64,000 nt of DNA from Atrichornis clamosus (Eukaryota; Chordata; Aves; Passeriformes; Menuridae). Made by a program: the position numbers and the translations under genes. The stretch covers positions 1-64,000 of the forward strand of contig WBMZ01011913.1 in NCBI GenBank assembly GCA_013400975.1, written 5' to 3'. This document shows, in pieces, positions 26,445 to 39,921 of the stretch; the first letter of the stretch is position 1, and each line of letters starts with the position of its first letter. A model generated the notes under the pieces. It saw nothing but the letters and a program-made list of their open reading frames with translations, had not been told where the DNA came from and made no database searches.

Positions 26445-26474
26445 GGGGAGTTGGGGAGGAGAGGGGGGCAGGGG
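26445..26474 (+). other. Intronic G-quadruplex motif
   Basis: G runs at 26445-26448, 26453-26456, 26463-26468 and 26471-26474 with loops of 4, 6 and 2 bases fit the standard quadruplex pattern on the sense strand of the intron. A purine-rich stretch surrounds it. Confidence 0.55.
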
Positions 26475-29400
26475 CAGGAGAAGGTTGCTAGGGATTAGGT
26501 TTCCATCTGCCAGTCTCTCATCTGGCCTTACCCTGGTCCTGAGCTGCCACTGCTTCCCTGCTTTTCTGCAGTTGAAAAGAAGGAAGAAAGCATGGGCTTT
26601 TGTTTGTTTTAAAGCATGAAAGAAAGAGGGAATTAAGCTCATTAGTCCTTCCTTATTAGTCACCATTGAATGTAGAGAGTCAGCTTGAGTAAATGCAGGC
26701 TTGCAAAACGGTGTAGAATAATTCAATAGCAGCAGTTACGGGGAAGATGAAAGGTTTTTTTCTGCAAATTTGAAAAATACTGAAAGTAGATGATTTTGCA
26801 TCAGGGAATAAAAATTAAAGTCTGACTTATTGTATCACCATTGCTTGTTTACCTCTTACTGATTGTCAAAAGAATCTAAAGACTTTCAAAGCAAGAATTT
26901 TAATTCATGCTTGGGTTGGCTCCGCAGTACGTGCTACAGACTTGGATTGTGTACTGCTGTATGAATTCTAAGAGCAAATTTGTTACTTTAAATGAGTGCT
27001 CTGAGGTAATGTGTACGAATACATACAACTGAAGTCCATGAACATTCTCAAATAATTGTGTTTAGTAGGATGCTGTTCTACTTGCAAGACAAGTTTCTGT
27101 TTTCCTACTCTTGGTTTTATCTTTGATCGATGCTGTGCTAGAAAATAGGCCAAATTCTGTGTTATCTGCTCTGATAAGAGCTGTTTTCTTGATTTTAATC
27201 ACGGAAAGCGAATTCCTGTTGACAGGTTCCTGGGTTTACCATAATTAGGAATTGGCTGGGTGCTGAGAATACTTAGTTAATCTTTGTGGTACAGAATGTC
27301 TAAATGCAGAATATAAATTTGCTAGGATATTTTGAATGTACTAAAATGGCAGCATTTGACAGTGAAATAGTACAAATATTCACAAAAATGCAGAAGACAG
27401 GTACTGGTAGCCTAAAAATTCACAGGTAAACAACTGATGCCTGTTACTACTGCTGCTGTTTTGGTGACTGCTGCTACTAGTAGCCACAGTGCACAGTGAA
27501 GATATTAGCAGGAAAAATTATTATGGGAAAGCAGTAATTAGTGCAGTCTTAGCACATTTATATGTTTGATGAACACAAGTGGTGTAGCAATCAGGGTGAT
27601 GTATTACTAGGGGCTTAGTACCATGCCCCACTCTGCCCTCTGTGAGTGTGTGTGGGAACCCAGTTTGCATCAAAAATTCTGTTAGCTTGGGATGGCAGTG
27701 GCAGGTGGAGGTGATCTCTTGCAAGTAGGACATGTAGAGAAAGAAAACGGGCACTAAAACTTAGACAGCACTATGGTTTTTCTCATTTGTTTTTAAAGTT
27801 GTCACTTTTGAAGATTTAGTATAAATGAGGTAGTTGCTCCTGACATTCTTTGAAATTATGAACATGAGTATGGATCCATGATTATGTCACCATGAGCTTT
27901 ACTGTATTTTTACATTATTTGCAGGCTCTTCAAGGAACCAGTTTCAGTGAAGACATTTTCACATAGAACTTTAAGACAATAAGAGAAAACAGGCAGTTGT
28001 TTACAGTACATGTAACAACACCTTCATCGACATGTCTCATTTTTTAGTATCCTTTTATCTACATGTCTAAAATTAAATTAGGTCTCCATTACTAAAATTA
28101 GGAGAGTCATTGGATTAGAAGTGCTTTCTTTCTGATCCTTAACTGAATGAAAGGGGCTTCTTTTGATAAAACTGTAATAGAATTAAATGCTCTACATCTC
28201 ATGTCCTGAAATCTTACGGATGGAGTATTAAGTTTATTATATCCATCAGACTGAAAACACCTTAAAAGGTGGGACAGAATTCTTTGAACAGGGAAATAAG
28301 GCTTATGTGAGTAATAGAGATTAGTCATTCAGCCCCAGTATTACCCTCATATACTGGATTTTTGTTCTAGGTAGCCTTTCTACCTTGCACAAACAGAGCT
28401 CCCATTGTATTCAACGCAAGTTTTGCTTGTTTGAGACAACATGCTTTTCATAAACTTCACTGGATTACACTGATACTTAATACAAAACTTGTGCATAAGT
28501 ATTTTTACTAATTGGAACCATAGCATTCAGCATCACTGAGCTCTGGCATCTTAAGGACTTAATGATTAAATCTTCTTGGCACTATTGCTCTATATATGGG
28601 TTTTGTATGATTTAATATTTGTACATTTCTAAAATGCGCTCTTTTCCACTCCAGAAATTATCCACAGCTGAATTCCAATCAGCTTCTTTTCTGATGAAGT
28701 TTCTGGCTCAGTGGCATTGAGTGAATCTTTGGTAGAAATGGTGTAGGGGAAGAGCAACAATCCCAAAAGCATCTATGCTTTTAACTGGTCTGAGCTTGGG
28801 AGTTGAATGGAAACGTAAGAAAATAGGATCCAAACTTCACATTTCTCAATGAGATATGTCCTGTCAGCTGACCAGCAGTTATTCTAGTATTAAAAGCCAA
28901 TATCATGTTTCTTAGGACTACAAAAAATATCTACATTTTTCCATTATTTAAAAGTAGCAAGATCAAACACCTTCAGAGCAGTTTAGCATAGCTTGTCCTT
29001 AGTAAGATGTGAATTCTTCAAGGTTGTTGGGGACTGTGGATTCTTCTGGTGTGAAATGCACTCTGGACAAGGCCTTTTCTGCCTGCTGCTGAGAGGCCCT
29101 TGCTGATGACACTGAGTGGTGGGTGATTGAAAAATGCCTTTTTTTCCAAGCACCTTGACTCACAGTCTATGCCAGTCCCACACTCTGAGGTCATTGAGTG
29201 AGCTGGGGTGGTGCAGCAGGATATAGGATGGGAAGGAATTCTCTTTGGAAACAGTCTAGTTCCTTATCTATGAGGAATGGCATGGAACTACTCAGTTGGA
29301 CCCAGCTGAGTTTCAGCTGGACAAGGTGTGTTCAAGACATGCCTGAGTTCTGCTCACTTTTTTTACAAACAGAGTACTGCCATGGAGTTCCAGGTTTTAT

Positions 29401-32400
29401 TTCAAAACTGTTCATCCAATCTTGCCAAAGAGCTAGGGCTCAAGTAAAGAGAGATAAGCCTTTTAGCTAGCCATATGTGCCAAATTTTGCATGTACCTTA
29501 ACATTCAAAAATTCAAAGTAAAAAAACATTAAAGGCCATTTCATTGACACCATTTCAATTGCTGAACGTTTGTTGGGGTGTGAAATGTATATGTCTTTGA
29601 ATTTAGCTCTTAACTTGTCTTTGAGATATATAAGCATAATCAGCATTTGGGCATAGGAGGGAAAGCTGGTGTTTAAATTTCTTTCCTGTAATTGGGTCAT
29701 TCTCCATGAAGAAGTTTTCCAACTGCACTGAGGTTATTTTAGCATGATGCAATGTATCCTGTAGCCTGAGCAAGTCTCTTTCATGTCTGATGTGTCACTT
29801 TTGTAAACAGAACTGTAGAGGAATATCTTTGAAAACTTCCTAGGCGATACTTGCAGTTTTTGTGGCCTTTTATTAGTGCCTGTTCATGCTGACACGTCTT
29901 TTAACTGAGCAGTTCCCAAATTTACCCACTTTGGACTCTTTTCCTGCCTTCCAGCCTTGAAGTGCAGATTGCAGATGCAAGTTGCACTGCTTTTCAGGAG
30001 TTGAGACATCCATTGAAACCCTGTTTCCGAGTGCTGGGATCCCACCTGGTCTTGTGGGCCCACATTCAGACCTGACATTTTATACAGTAGTATTAAAGCC
30101 TGGCTGGCCTTGCTGTCAACTGTTGTGACATACTGTTGTGTTTGTCACAGCAGGTGACAAACATGAAATTTATCCAGAAGAAGGTCCAGGCCAGCATGAA
30201 GAAGGCAGCTTGTTGTCACTCAGAGAAACAACAGGCAGCAACTAGAAATAATGAGAATCTCTAAGGAGAAGTTCATTGGGAGGTGCTGACTGTGTAATGG
30301 TGTCGGTCGACTATGGAAGAAGCCCTGAAGAAAGCAAGAAGCGGTAGCTCTGAAATAAAAGCCTCATCTGCAGCAGGATAAATGAACTATGGTCCGTAGA
30401 GCAGGGGTAAGTGAGGCTGTAAAAGTCACATTTCACAGTTTACATGAAGGGTTTATTCAGAAGGGTTGGTAAGAACATGCTTGTGGTGGAAAATGTGTTT
30501 AACACGAAAAGCAGTCAGACCTAAACATAGATCAAGCAAGTGTAGTACCCAAGTTATGTAGGTGAAGTGTAGCCTTCAAAGGAGTCTGTCTAATTCGAAT
30601 TTTATTTTTGGTTTTAAGAAATAAGGTAGGTTATGGCTTAAATCCTCAGCAAAGTGGTGCTTACAGAAAGTAAACTTGCTCCTATTGTTTCTTTTTAGGT
30701 TGGAAGGGGCTTGAAGTGGTAAAGGCTAGTCAAGTTCGCAGAAGGGCAGGATGTAACTGGAATCATTTCCTTGTGCACAGTGAAGCACTGATCTGAAGAG
30801 GAAGTGTCTGAAGGGTGGATAAATGCCTGCGTGTATATTTAGCCAAAACCTCTGTTACAAAGGGCAGCAGGGACTGCAAGGATTGCCAGGACCTTGGTGT
30901 GCAGCAGAGGTGGTGGAGGAGCCGGGTGCCTGGAACAGGCAGCAGCCAACCTTCTGTCCAGGCTGGGTGCTGACAGCAGGGTCTAACCTCACAGAGTTTC
31001 TCACATGTGCCCAGTATCATTTCAATGTCAGTACAAATTAACGGTTTAAAGAGTACTATATTTCACATTTATTTCTGTGAAGGCTGAGAAAACCTTTACA
31101 AATACAGCATTTTAACTAATTTGGAAAATCTGTGAGGTCTGTACCGATGCACCTGTTTTACTTGTTACTGAGGAAAACAAATGCTTTAATGTTGTGATCA
31201 ATTTTTTGAAGGAAAGGAGTGTTGAAACTGCAGGAGGAATTAAAAATCTGAATTCAGTTTTGTTAATTCAGGTATATAAATAGGTCATTCCAAGACAAAG
31301 GGATTGAAGAAACCTGTGAACTAAAATCTCAGTTTACAAATATAATGTTCTGTTTATGATATATGAAATATATTTTTTAAAAAAATGTTTCTGACTTGGG
31401 GATTTTTTATTTGAGGGGGAAAAATCTTAACTTCATAGAATACGCAGTGTTTTCTGGAATGCTTGGTTCAGTGCATGTATAAAATTATGTTTTGTGAAAT
31501 TTATTCCACTTAACTCCATTAAAAGAAACCTGAGCATCTGGCAGTGTAATAGTAAAGTCTATAGTGTGTTTCTCTTCAAAATGCAGCTGAATGCAATCTT
31601 CCCCCTGATTTTCTGATGAGTATGTGATAGCTATATCAGCTATTTCTACATTTCTTATTTTGACAGATTAACATTTTGATGGGAATTTTCCACGGAATTA
31701 ATCTTTTTGTAAACATGTACTTAATAAATTAGAAGTTGACTAACAGGCAGTGATGACTAAATTATAATGGAGGAAATATTAATATGACAAGAATTCATGT
31801 ATCTTAAGAGTGATGTGAGTTTCTGCGCTGTTTGCATATGTTGCTATTAGCAGCAAACCAGTCAAGGAACAAACAATCTTTCCCCTTGGTATATTTTTCC
31901 TAGTTTCCAGAATAATGTTAAATGAAAAACTGTACCTTTTTGTTTTCTAAAAGCAACTTTGCTCTCCCATAGGAAAAAAAAAAGATTGGAAAAACTCTCA
32001 TTTAATGTAATTGATATATCACAAAAGACAAAATTTTTTAAAAGTTATGTCCATCAGTACTTCTGCTATTTCTTGTATTTGGGTCTTTAGTCTTTTGATG
32101 TCATTCAAGTATTATTTTCCCATATATAGATCATTTCTCCTTCTAGAGCACCAAGAACATACATGTGCTGAAGGCAATATTTAGCATATAAAAATTCAAG
32201 TAACAGTGAAAAACTTAGGAAATTATACATTGGACAAGGCTTTTTTCCTGCTAAAACCCGTACTTTGATTAGCAGAACAGGTGGTGCCATTTGGGCAATG
32301 TATATGCTAATTTCTGAACACTGGAAGTTTATTCCTTTTGCCTTCTTGATATGTCTTCTAATTTGATGAGTAATAAATCACTTTTAAGCCAGGGCACAGG

Positions 32401-33724
32401 GGACTGTGGCATGGAAGAAAATGCAAAGATGACAGGCTCATTTACTGCCTTAGCACACAAACATGTGGGGCATGTTGCCATTACTCATCTTGAGTTTGGA
32501 GTTCAGTTCAAAGAGATGCTTGTCAATGCATTTCCAAAAGGATGCGTCATTTCCATAAGGATGCTGGTGCTGACTGCATGCTCAGTAGAAGCTGTGAAGA
32601 AACTGGAACTTCCTCTTTGTTCTTGTTTTGACATGGGATATATGGTTTATGCAAACTAGGTTATAGGGTATTAAAATGAATAGATAATTGTACATTGTTT
32701 TCTGGCTAGAAGAAAGTTGGAAGCACACTTTTCAAAACACCAAGCTTTGCCCAGACTTTGTCTGGTACATCACCAAAGAGAACATGCCCTGATTTGTTGG
32801 GTGGATCATCCAAACGAACTTTCTGGGGCCACAGCTGGTCAGAATACACTGCGGAAATGGGGACAGTGAGGAAGCCCTTGTAGATGGCACAGGCCCTGTC
32901 ACATCTGTCCACCATCCTTCCTGCTCACCTGTTAAAGAAGGGCAGTGTCTATGAACTCTTACTGAACAATGGCTCTGAGTAAGCCTCAACTGGGTGACAT
33001 TTCCAGAGAGGTTCTAGAAGAAATTTATAAATGTATGTAAATGCATTGTCACAGAGAAAAAAGAAAACCCCAGTAAATGAATTTTATCCTGCACCCACCA
33101 GGAGAAAGTGTGTTCTACCTTCTTTTCTGTCCTACTTGCCAGAATGAGGTGTTCTGGTCATCCTGCAGGAGAATGATGAATCTCCCTTTTAAATAGCTAT
33201 TACAGGCAGTGGTAGGATGTGGTGATGCCATCAGAAAACTTTTAGTACATGCTGTTTCAGAAATAAAAGACAACTTCAGTTTCTCAGAAGAAACATTCCT
33301 TGCCAAGCAAGGAATAGACTGAGGAGGAAAAATCCTAATAAAATTCTCACTGTGTTTTATTAAAGGACATTTTAACAGGTCTGATTCAGCAGCTTCTCAG
33401 TGGCCATAATACTTACCTGAAATTTAGCTGTGGGGCCCTAGGTGTAGCCATGGGTTAGAACTGGGCAAGCCTGTATGTGCACCTTACTTGACCCATGTAC
33501 CATAGATTATACTATAACAGTTTTGTTGTACTTGGAAAAAAAATCTTCCTAAATGAAGTAAACTTTCTAATGCTTTTTCAAATGTATAAAGTGAGCTCTG
33601 TCAAAATCAAACCCTTTTTAGATAAAATTCATGTCTGGGAAGTCTTTCTTCCAAAGTATTTGAAAATCAGATCAAATTCTGTCTTCTCCTAATCTTTGTG
33701 TTTAATACATTGTATATATCCCTT

Positions 33725-33739
33725 TATATATATATATAT
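33725..33739. repeat. (TA)n microsatellite
   Basis: Fifteen bases of uninterrupted TA repeat; an ordinary short microsatellite. Confidence 0.8.
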
Positions 33740-36107
33740 CTCAGTTCATTTGTTTTGACATCAACTTGTTAATACCTACCACTGAGCCCACAAACATCTG
33801 TAACTTCCCTAACAAAATTAATTTCTTCTGTTAATGAAAGACTCTTTTTCCCTGTAGAAGTGCCTAATCAAAAATTGATTATACCAAACAAAAAAAAATT
33901 CAATGAGCTTGAATCTGAGGAATTCCCAGTACAGACAATAGAAATGAAGTGCATCTAGATCAGTGTGACTCCTATTCATAGTTATTTATACAAGTAACAG
34001 GAACTAGGCTATGCTAATAAGCAAGTCAGCCTTTGAAGTACAAAGCATATGCAAATGTCTTAGCCAAAATTTGGAGTTTGGAATGTAATTAAGTGAGCAG
34101 AAGAAATACTGAGGGTGCAGAAAAGTTGCAGAACTATAGCCTGGTTTCCAAATGGAATTACTGAAATTTGTGAAGATTTTTGTCATGTCCCAAGCCTTTT
34201 CCATTCTTCTGATTGTAATTTCAGGTGATCAGTGACATTGTAAGCTGTTGCAGTTACTGGATACATGTTTGGTATGTTAATGTTCATGCTTTTTTCCTGC
34301 TGTTTATGTAACTAAGGAACTTGTACATTTACCTTTGCATTACTTAGATCTTAACAAGCGCAGCATTTTTGAGAATGCTGAAACATACCTAATTTTGCTC
34401 CTTAATTTCTCTTAGCTTCTTTCCAGCAGCAGCATTGAACCAATATACTCACCAGCTGCAAGGGGAATTTAAAGGAAAAGGTTGGTCCAGACCTAGTGCT
34501 ATGGAAAGGTGAAAGATGACCATAAGAGTTTGAATATTAGGAAAATGAAAAGAAATAACTTGTGAATGGATATAGCTGTTTGTAGAAGAAAAAGCCAGTA
34601 GAGAGAGTCTAGAAAAGGGATAAAATAGCAGGGAAAGAAGGGAAATTCTGAACATTTGAATAGTAGCAGAAAAGAGTGAATGAATTTATAGAAGAAATTT
34701 ATCATAGGTAGGAAATTGGTGTGTATTTTCAAAGCATCCCAAGCCCGTGCTTGCCTATTCTGTATGGAGGCCTTGTGCATTTTACTTTGCCTTTAAAGTC
34801 TACAAGTCTACAAGTACTTTAGCTGAAAGCTTTTTGTGTTTCCCTGTACCCAGTTCTGATTTTTAAGGGTACATGCAGCAAGAGAGAGTTGAAGAGTGGC
34901 CCTGCTCTCTTCAATAATGAAAGTTGATGAGTGAAGGTGAGTACTCGGTAATGTGGGATGGAGTTCATTGTTCCCTGTCTGGAAGATGAGAAGAGTAATT
35001 CTGGAAAAACAATGTTTGTGCTATGCAAACCCACTAATTGTATTGTTCACACGAGCAGCTGCTGCAGCATCAGGCTGTATACATACAAAGTCTGAGGGCT
35101 GGGTTTGAAGTGGCACTGTCAGAGGGGTACCAGATTAAGTCAGAGTAGGTGCTTGGATGCTGAATTGCCACTTTAGATGTCTTTAGTGCGTTGACCCATG
35201 CATTAGGATGTGTGCCCCATATATATGTCTCCTACTTGTTTAGTACTACAATAGTAGTAATAGGACATACAGTAGTAATTGTACAGTGCAAGTTACAGAA
35301 TAAATTCTGAAGGGGAAATCCTCCATAGTAAAAAGAATCTTTAGAAACGTATGCATTTTACTAAAATTTAATTATCAGATTTTTTACATCCAGAGGAGTC
35401 AAGTGTTCAAAATTCATAATTTTTACAAAAACTTCAACAAGTATAGAAATAATAGAAATCTCAGGTAGTAGAAAAGCATACATTTGTAATAATATTGAGG
35501 ACACTCCCAAAATATTGGAATCCAGGATAAAATACATTCTCTTTGGGTTTTGTTATTAAAAATCTGCCTTCAGCTCTCTGTAGTGGAACACTTCTGAAAG
35601 GCATTTCCTATCTCTGAGTGTTGATTAGCACGGGTCACAGAAGTAGCTGGTGAAGCCCGACAGGAAATGATCGTGTGCAGCCCCGCACGCTTTCACTCCC
35701 CTTTTAAACTGTTCATATCCTGTTTTTTAAATGGGTAATAATTAAATGTTTCACAGAAAAACAGAACTCGAAAGGTGTGGTATTTTAGCTTTGTTTATAA
35801 ATATTTTTACATTAATGTCTCTTTTCTTGATGAGCCATGTTTATAGTCTGATGTTTTATTGAGATACTGCCCATAATATTCCAGCTGGGACTGGGAACCT
35901 TGTGGGATAATCACTGCACCAACCACCATTTACCACTTCAGAAAACGTTATTCATTCTTTGTCTATGTCCTATGTGGTACTCAATGCATTTGTTGGCAGA
36001 AGTGATGGTCAAGCTTCAGGATATTAAAACACCATTTTTAAAGATTACACTTTTTATGCAATTTTTTGTTCCCATTTGCTTTCTGCTCAGCAAAACCAGC
36101 TGGGCAT

Positions 36108-36153
36108 GAACTGTACAGCAGCAGAACTGTACAGAATCTTAATTCTGCTGCTG
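36108..36153. repeat. Overlapping direct and inverted repeat
   Basis: GAACTGTACAG occurs at 36108-36118 and again at 36124-36134 (16-base period). An 11-bp inverted repeat (36116-36126 with 36143-36153, core AGCAGCAGAA/TTCTGCTGCT) encloses a 16-base loop that itself starts with the palindrome CTGTACAG. A transcript of this strand could fold as a short hairpin. Confidence 0.6.
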
Positions 36154-38049
36154 AGGAAAGAGATTATTTACCAAATGCTTCAGGCTTTTCAAAAATGAGG
36201 CTGAAACCAAGGAATATGTTGAGATTTCTGCTCAATGCACAAGCTGTATGTTATTTCCCTGTGGAAAATACGATTTTGTGTGTTAAGATACTATTTAGAA
36301 ATGGCTCCTGTGTTGTCTGTACTTCAGGAGTGACTGTGACTGGCAGTAGGAGGTTTGGGAGTGCAAGGAATATTCTGCACAGATCTTATTACAAACCAAG
36401 TAATAAAACAGAAAACACTGAATCCAATCTCCACTGAGAGAAAACAGTGAAGGTCTGTGGAAATCTGCAGTCATCATTGGCATCCTCAGAATTAGAATGA
36501 GGTTGAAGAGCTGCTGGCTAAGGCAAGCTGTCTAGTTCACATGGATGGTATTTAGGTTTTGGACTTACCATTTTCTGGCAAATTTACTCTTGGGAAAAAT
36601 GTTAGTTGGTCTTTATGTAATTAGGTAACTTCATGTATGAAAAAATACAGTGATTTCTGAGAACATTTATCCAATAGCAAGTTTAAATAGTTGTTAGAGG
36701 ACAAAAGTCCAAGAGAAGTTGTTATAATTGTCCAGCCAGAGGTTCTTAGAGCATTGGAGACCTCAGAGCACTTCAGAAACCTTTATGGTGATGCAGCCTT
36801 CCCTCATATGAACTAGTTAGACCTACAGTTGAACAGATCAGCAATCCAGACAGGAGCTGGTGGGATGTGAAGAACAATTTTTGTCTTGTTTTGTAGATAA
36901 CCCTAGAGATGTGAAGACGTAGGACTGCATGAACACTGCTTGGACAAGGGAAGAAACAGAAAGTGCCTCCAGCTTTTTGAACTTTATTGATAGAGTGGTG
37001 GGTAACACTGGGAAAGGGCAAAAGGTGTAAAGCAGAGAGAGTTTCAGAGGCAGTAAGTGTTACATTTCAAAGTAGAAAGGTCCTTTCTGAAGATTAATTG
37101 TCTTCTGGGACCTGTTAGAACTGGGTGTGTTAGACTCTATCTTTCTTTTAATGAAATAAACCTGAATGTTTTATGCAGTAACATACATTTGCATTCTGTG
37201 GAAAGTGATTTTTATGTTAAATGTATTTATTCCATAAGTTCAGGCAAATGCCTTAAGGAATGAGCCTGGTATAATCAACTTCAATATTAACAAAATTTTC
37301 ATCAGGGAGAGTCTGTTAATGCAGGGTTAAAATGACAAATTTGAACTTTTTAAAAAGAATTTGGAATTCATTGCATATTTCATACTGTACATGTTGGTTG
37401 AAAGATATTTCATATATACTGTTGGACTTAAAAATTGAGCAGAAAGAAATCAATGGTTTCGCATCTCTGGGCAGAAGCCTCAGCACCATTCCCAGCTTAA
37501 TCAAGCATTCCAGACTCAATAACCTAACTCAGAACAGTTTGGCACAGCCTCATCCTGTGTTCAGGGATGATTTACTGAGGGACTTGCTTGCTGTTTTGGT
37601 AGTATATGAAGCCACAACAGTACAACTACCATGGGTCTCTTGCACAAGATGCCAAGATCATGACAAATCCCCAAGTGCTCCTAAGTAATTTTCCTTTTTG
37701 GACGTGGAAAGTGGAAATAAATGCTTCATTCTTGGTTTAAAATTTAAAATATGAGTAATCTATAATATAATAATACACCAAAACTAGATCACACAAATTC
37801 TGATTTACCCCTTCATAGGGTGTTGACTGGAGTAGTGAAGTTTTTGTTTCTCACTCTACTTGCAGTGCAGTCAGGAGAACACTTTTGGTAATAGATTGAC
37901 TTCAATTTCATGTCCCAGATATAATTTACTTTTAAGTCTATAATTTGTTGTCTAATGTCTACTATAAGGAAGCAAAACATGACTAGATGACTTTGAGAAA
38001 TCAGATGTGTGTTGTGAAATAACCAACCCAGAGCTATTAATTGCTTTTC

Positions 38050-38062
38050 ATATATATATATA
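38050..38062. repeat. (AT)n microsatellite
   Basis: Short uninterrupted AT run in AT-rich intron. Confidence 0.75.
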
Positions 38063-39249
38063 ATGCTTCCTATATTTTTTTATGTTACACATGAGAATTT
38101 TTAATAGGAGGCATGATTCTGAAAGCCATGAAGCATATCAACAATAATTGTTTTAAGAGACACTCTAAGGCTGATAATCCCAAATTTTACCTGCATGTTT
38201 TTTGTTTACTTTATGGGCTTGCAGCTAGTCTAGACCTGCCACTAATGCTGCTAGCTTCAAAGCTGCTTCGGTGCAAGAGGAGCCTCCCTCTGCCTTTTAC
38301 CTCCGGCAGTGTGGTTGTTTGAAGCTGTTCTTGTTTTCAGTCTGCACATCATAATGTTAGTCTGCATTTTACACAGGCATTTGGTTTCTTTCAACTCTGT
38401 GTAGTAATAAGATTTATGAGAATGTCATTAAGGTTGTAGTCAAAAGGTTCAATGATAGTATAAAAGCGTGTTGTTACCTAACCTTAACTTTCAAATCACC
38501 TCACTGGAAGAGAGTGTCCCCAGCAATTCAAAATGACTGAAATACAAGGTTGAAGAGAGTCAAAGCCAGACACAGAATACATTTTGAAGACTATAAGTAT
38601 GCTTTGATAGTGTAGAGCATCCCAGGTGAGGCAGTTGGCAAGCCTGCAGGGGTTGTGTTGCATGAGTATTTAGTATAAACTAAGAAATTGAACTCTTAGG
38701 GTCATGGGCATGCAACACAGAACTTCAGTGCTAAGCACTTAATATATATAGAGAGATTTTCCCTTGACAAAAAGATGAATATGTGACATAAAGCAATGAT
38801 TTCAGTAACAACTGATGATTAGTATATCTAAATTTTAGGTGAGCAGCTTCGTTCTCCAGGAGCACCTGATTGAAAGTTTCTAAAGCTGAAAAGTTAGGAC
38901 TCAGAACCTCTTGAAAACAGGGACGATGTCGCAGCTAACCTCAAATTTGCAGTGCTAAGTTCTTAGTATTTGAGAAGTATGAGCAGTTGGCATTGTGTCG
39001 ATGCTGATAGGAAGACAGAACTTGCAGACCTCGTTTTTAATACTTGATACCTGAACACAAGTATTTACATGTATTTGGCTAAGTAAACACTCATTCTTTA
39101 TAACACAGACTATTTGGTGGAAGATTTGCATGTTGTTTTTCCTTTTATTTGGTTCCAAAGTTTAACATATTCTTAAATGTCTTTTAGTATCTGACTCAGA
39201 TGCGCTGTTCTCTCATAGGATGTTGACTTTGTGTCCGAGCGTGATAAGA

Positions 39250-39723
39250 TCATTTGCTCTTAGTAATCAGGTATAGGCTAGAGAGTATATAGAATGTAAG
39301 TTTATATGTATTTACCATATCTTCATTACCCAAACAAAAATGGATAAATAAGGAAGGAACCTGGCAATTTCTACCTGTGAGTAACATGGCTGGCAGGTTA
39401 ATTGCAGGCTTAGGCATGAATATGCAAAGGCAGAGATGATTCACAATTGCAGGAATAAAAGGACAATGAATTAAGTCTTTGGCTAGATGTACAGTTATGC
39501 CTGGCACCAGAGAGGATGAATATAACACTTCCTCAATTGGGCAATCATCATGATCAAGAACAAGTTCTTCCATGAGCAGATCTGCAATGAAACCTGATTT
39601 GCTATGGGTCGCAGCATTCACCTCCTCACCTTGTGCTTCACCCCACCATCTGCAGCTGCAGTTTCCATGGTCTTCAGTGCTCCCTTGCCTCAAAGCAGTC
39701 CCCTGTACTCTCTCCCCTGTCAT
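39250..39723 (-). other. Unrecognised 157-codon open frame, probably chance
   Basis: The longest frame in the window apart from those in the CpG island. It begins with a charged stretch (MTGERVQGTALRQG), then an acidic middle (ELVLDHDDCP), and ends hydrophobic. I do not recognise a domain, see no promoter-like sequence around it, and no polyadenylation context is distinctive. In 64 kb of AT-rich DNA read in six frames, one frame of about this length by chance is not surprising. A decayed retroposed sequence is the main alternative. Confidence 0.2.
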
Positions 39724-39890
39724 GTTTCCTCCTCCTCTCGTTGGAGGCTCCCTTGACTGCCAGCTATGCCGTTATACATTGCTCATAAATTTAGCAAATC
39801 AGACTCTTAAATCCCTTCTGTGCTACATATTTCATTGGTAAGTCACAAATTTTAACCTTAGTTTTTGAGAATGCAGCTGATACAATGTAA

Positions 39891-39921
39891 GCCTTAAGAC
39901 ACTTGGAGCCTTAAGACACTG
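39891..39921. repeat. 17-bp tandem repeat, second unit partial
   Basis: GCCTTAAGACACT is present at 39891-39903 and at 39908-39920 with a 17-base period. A small local duplication. Confidence 0.7.
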
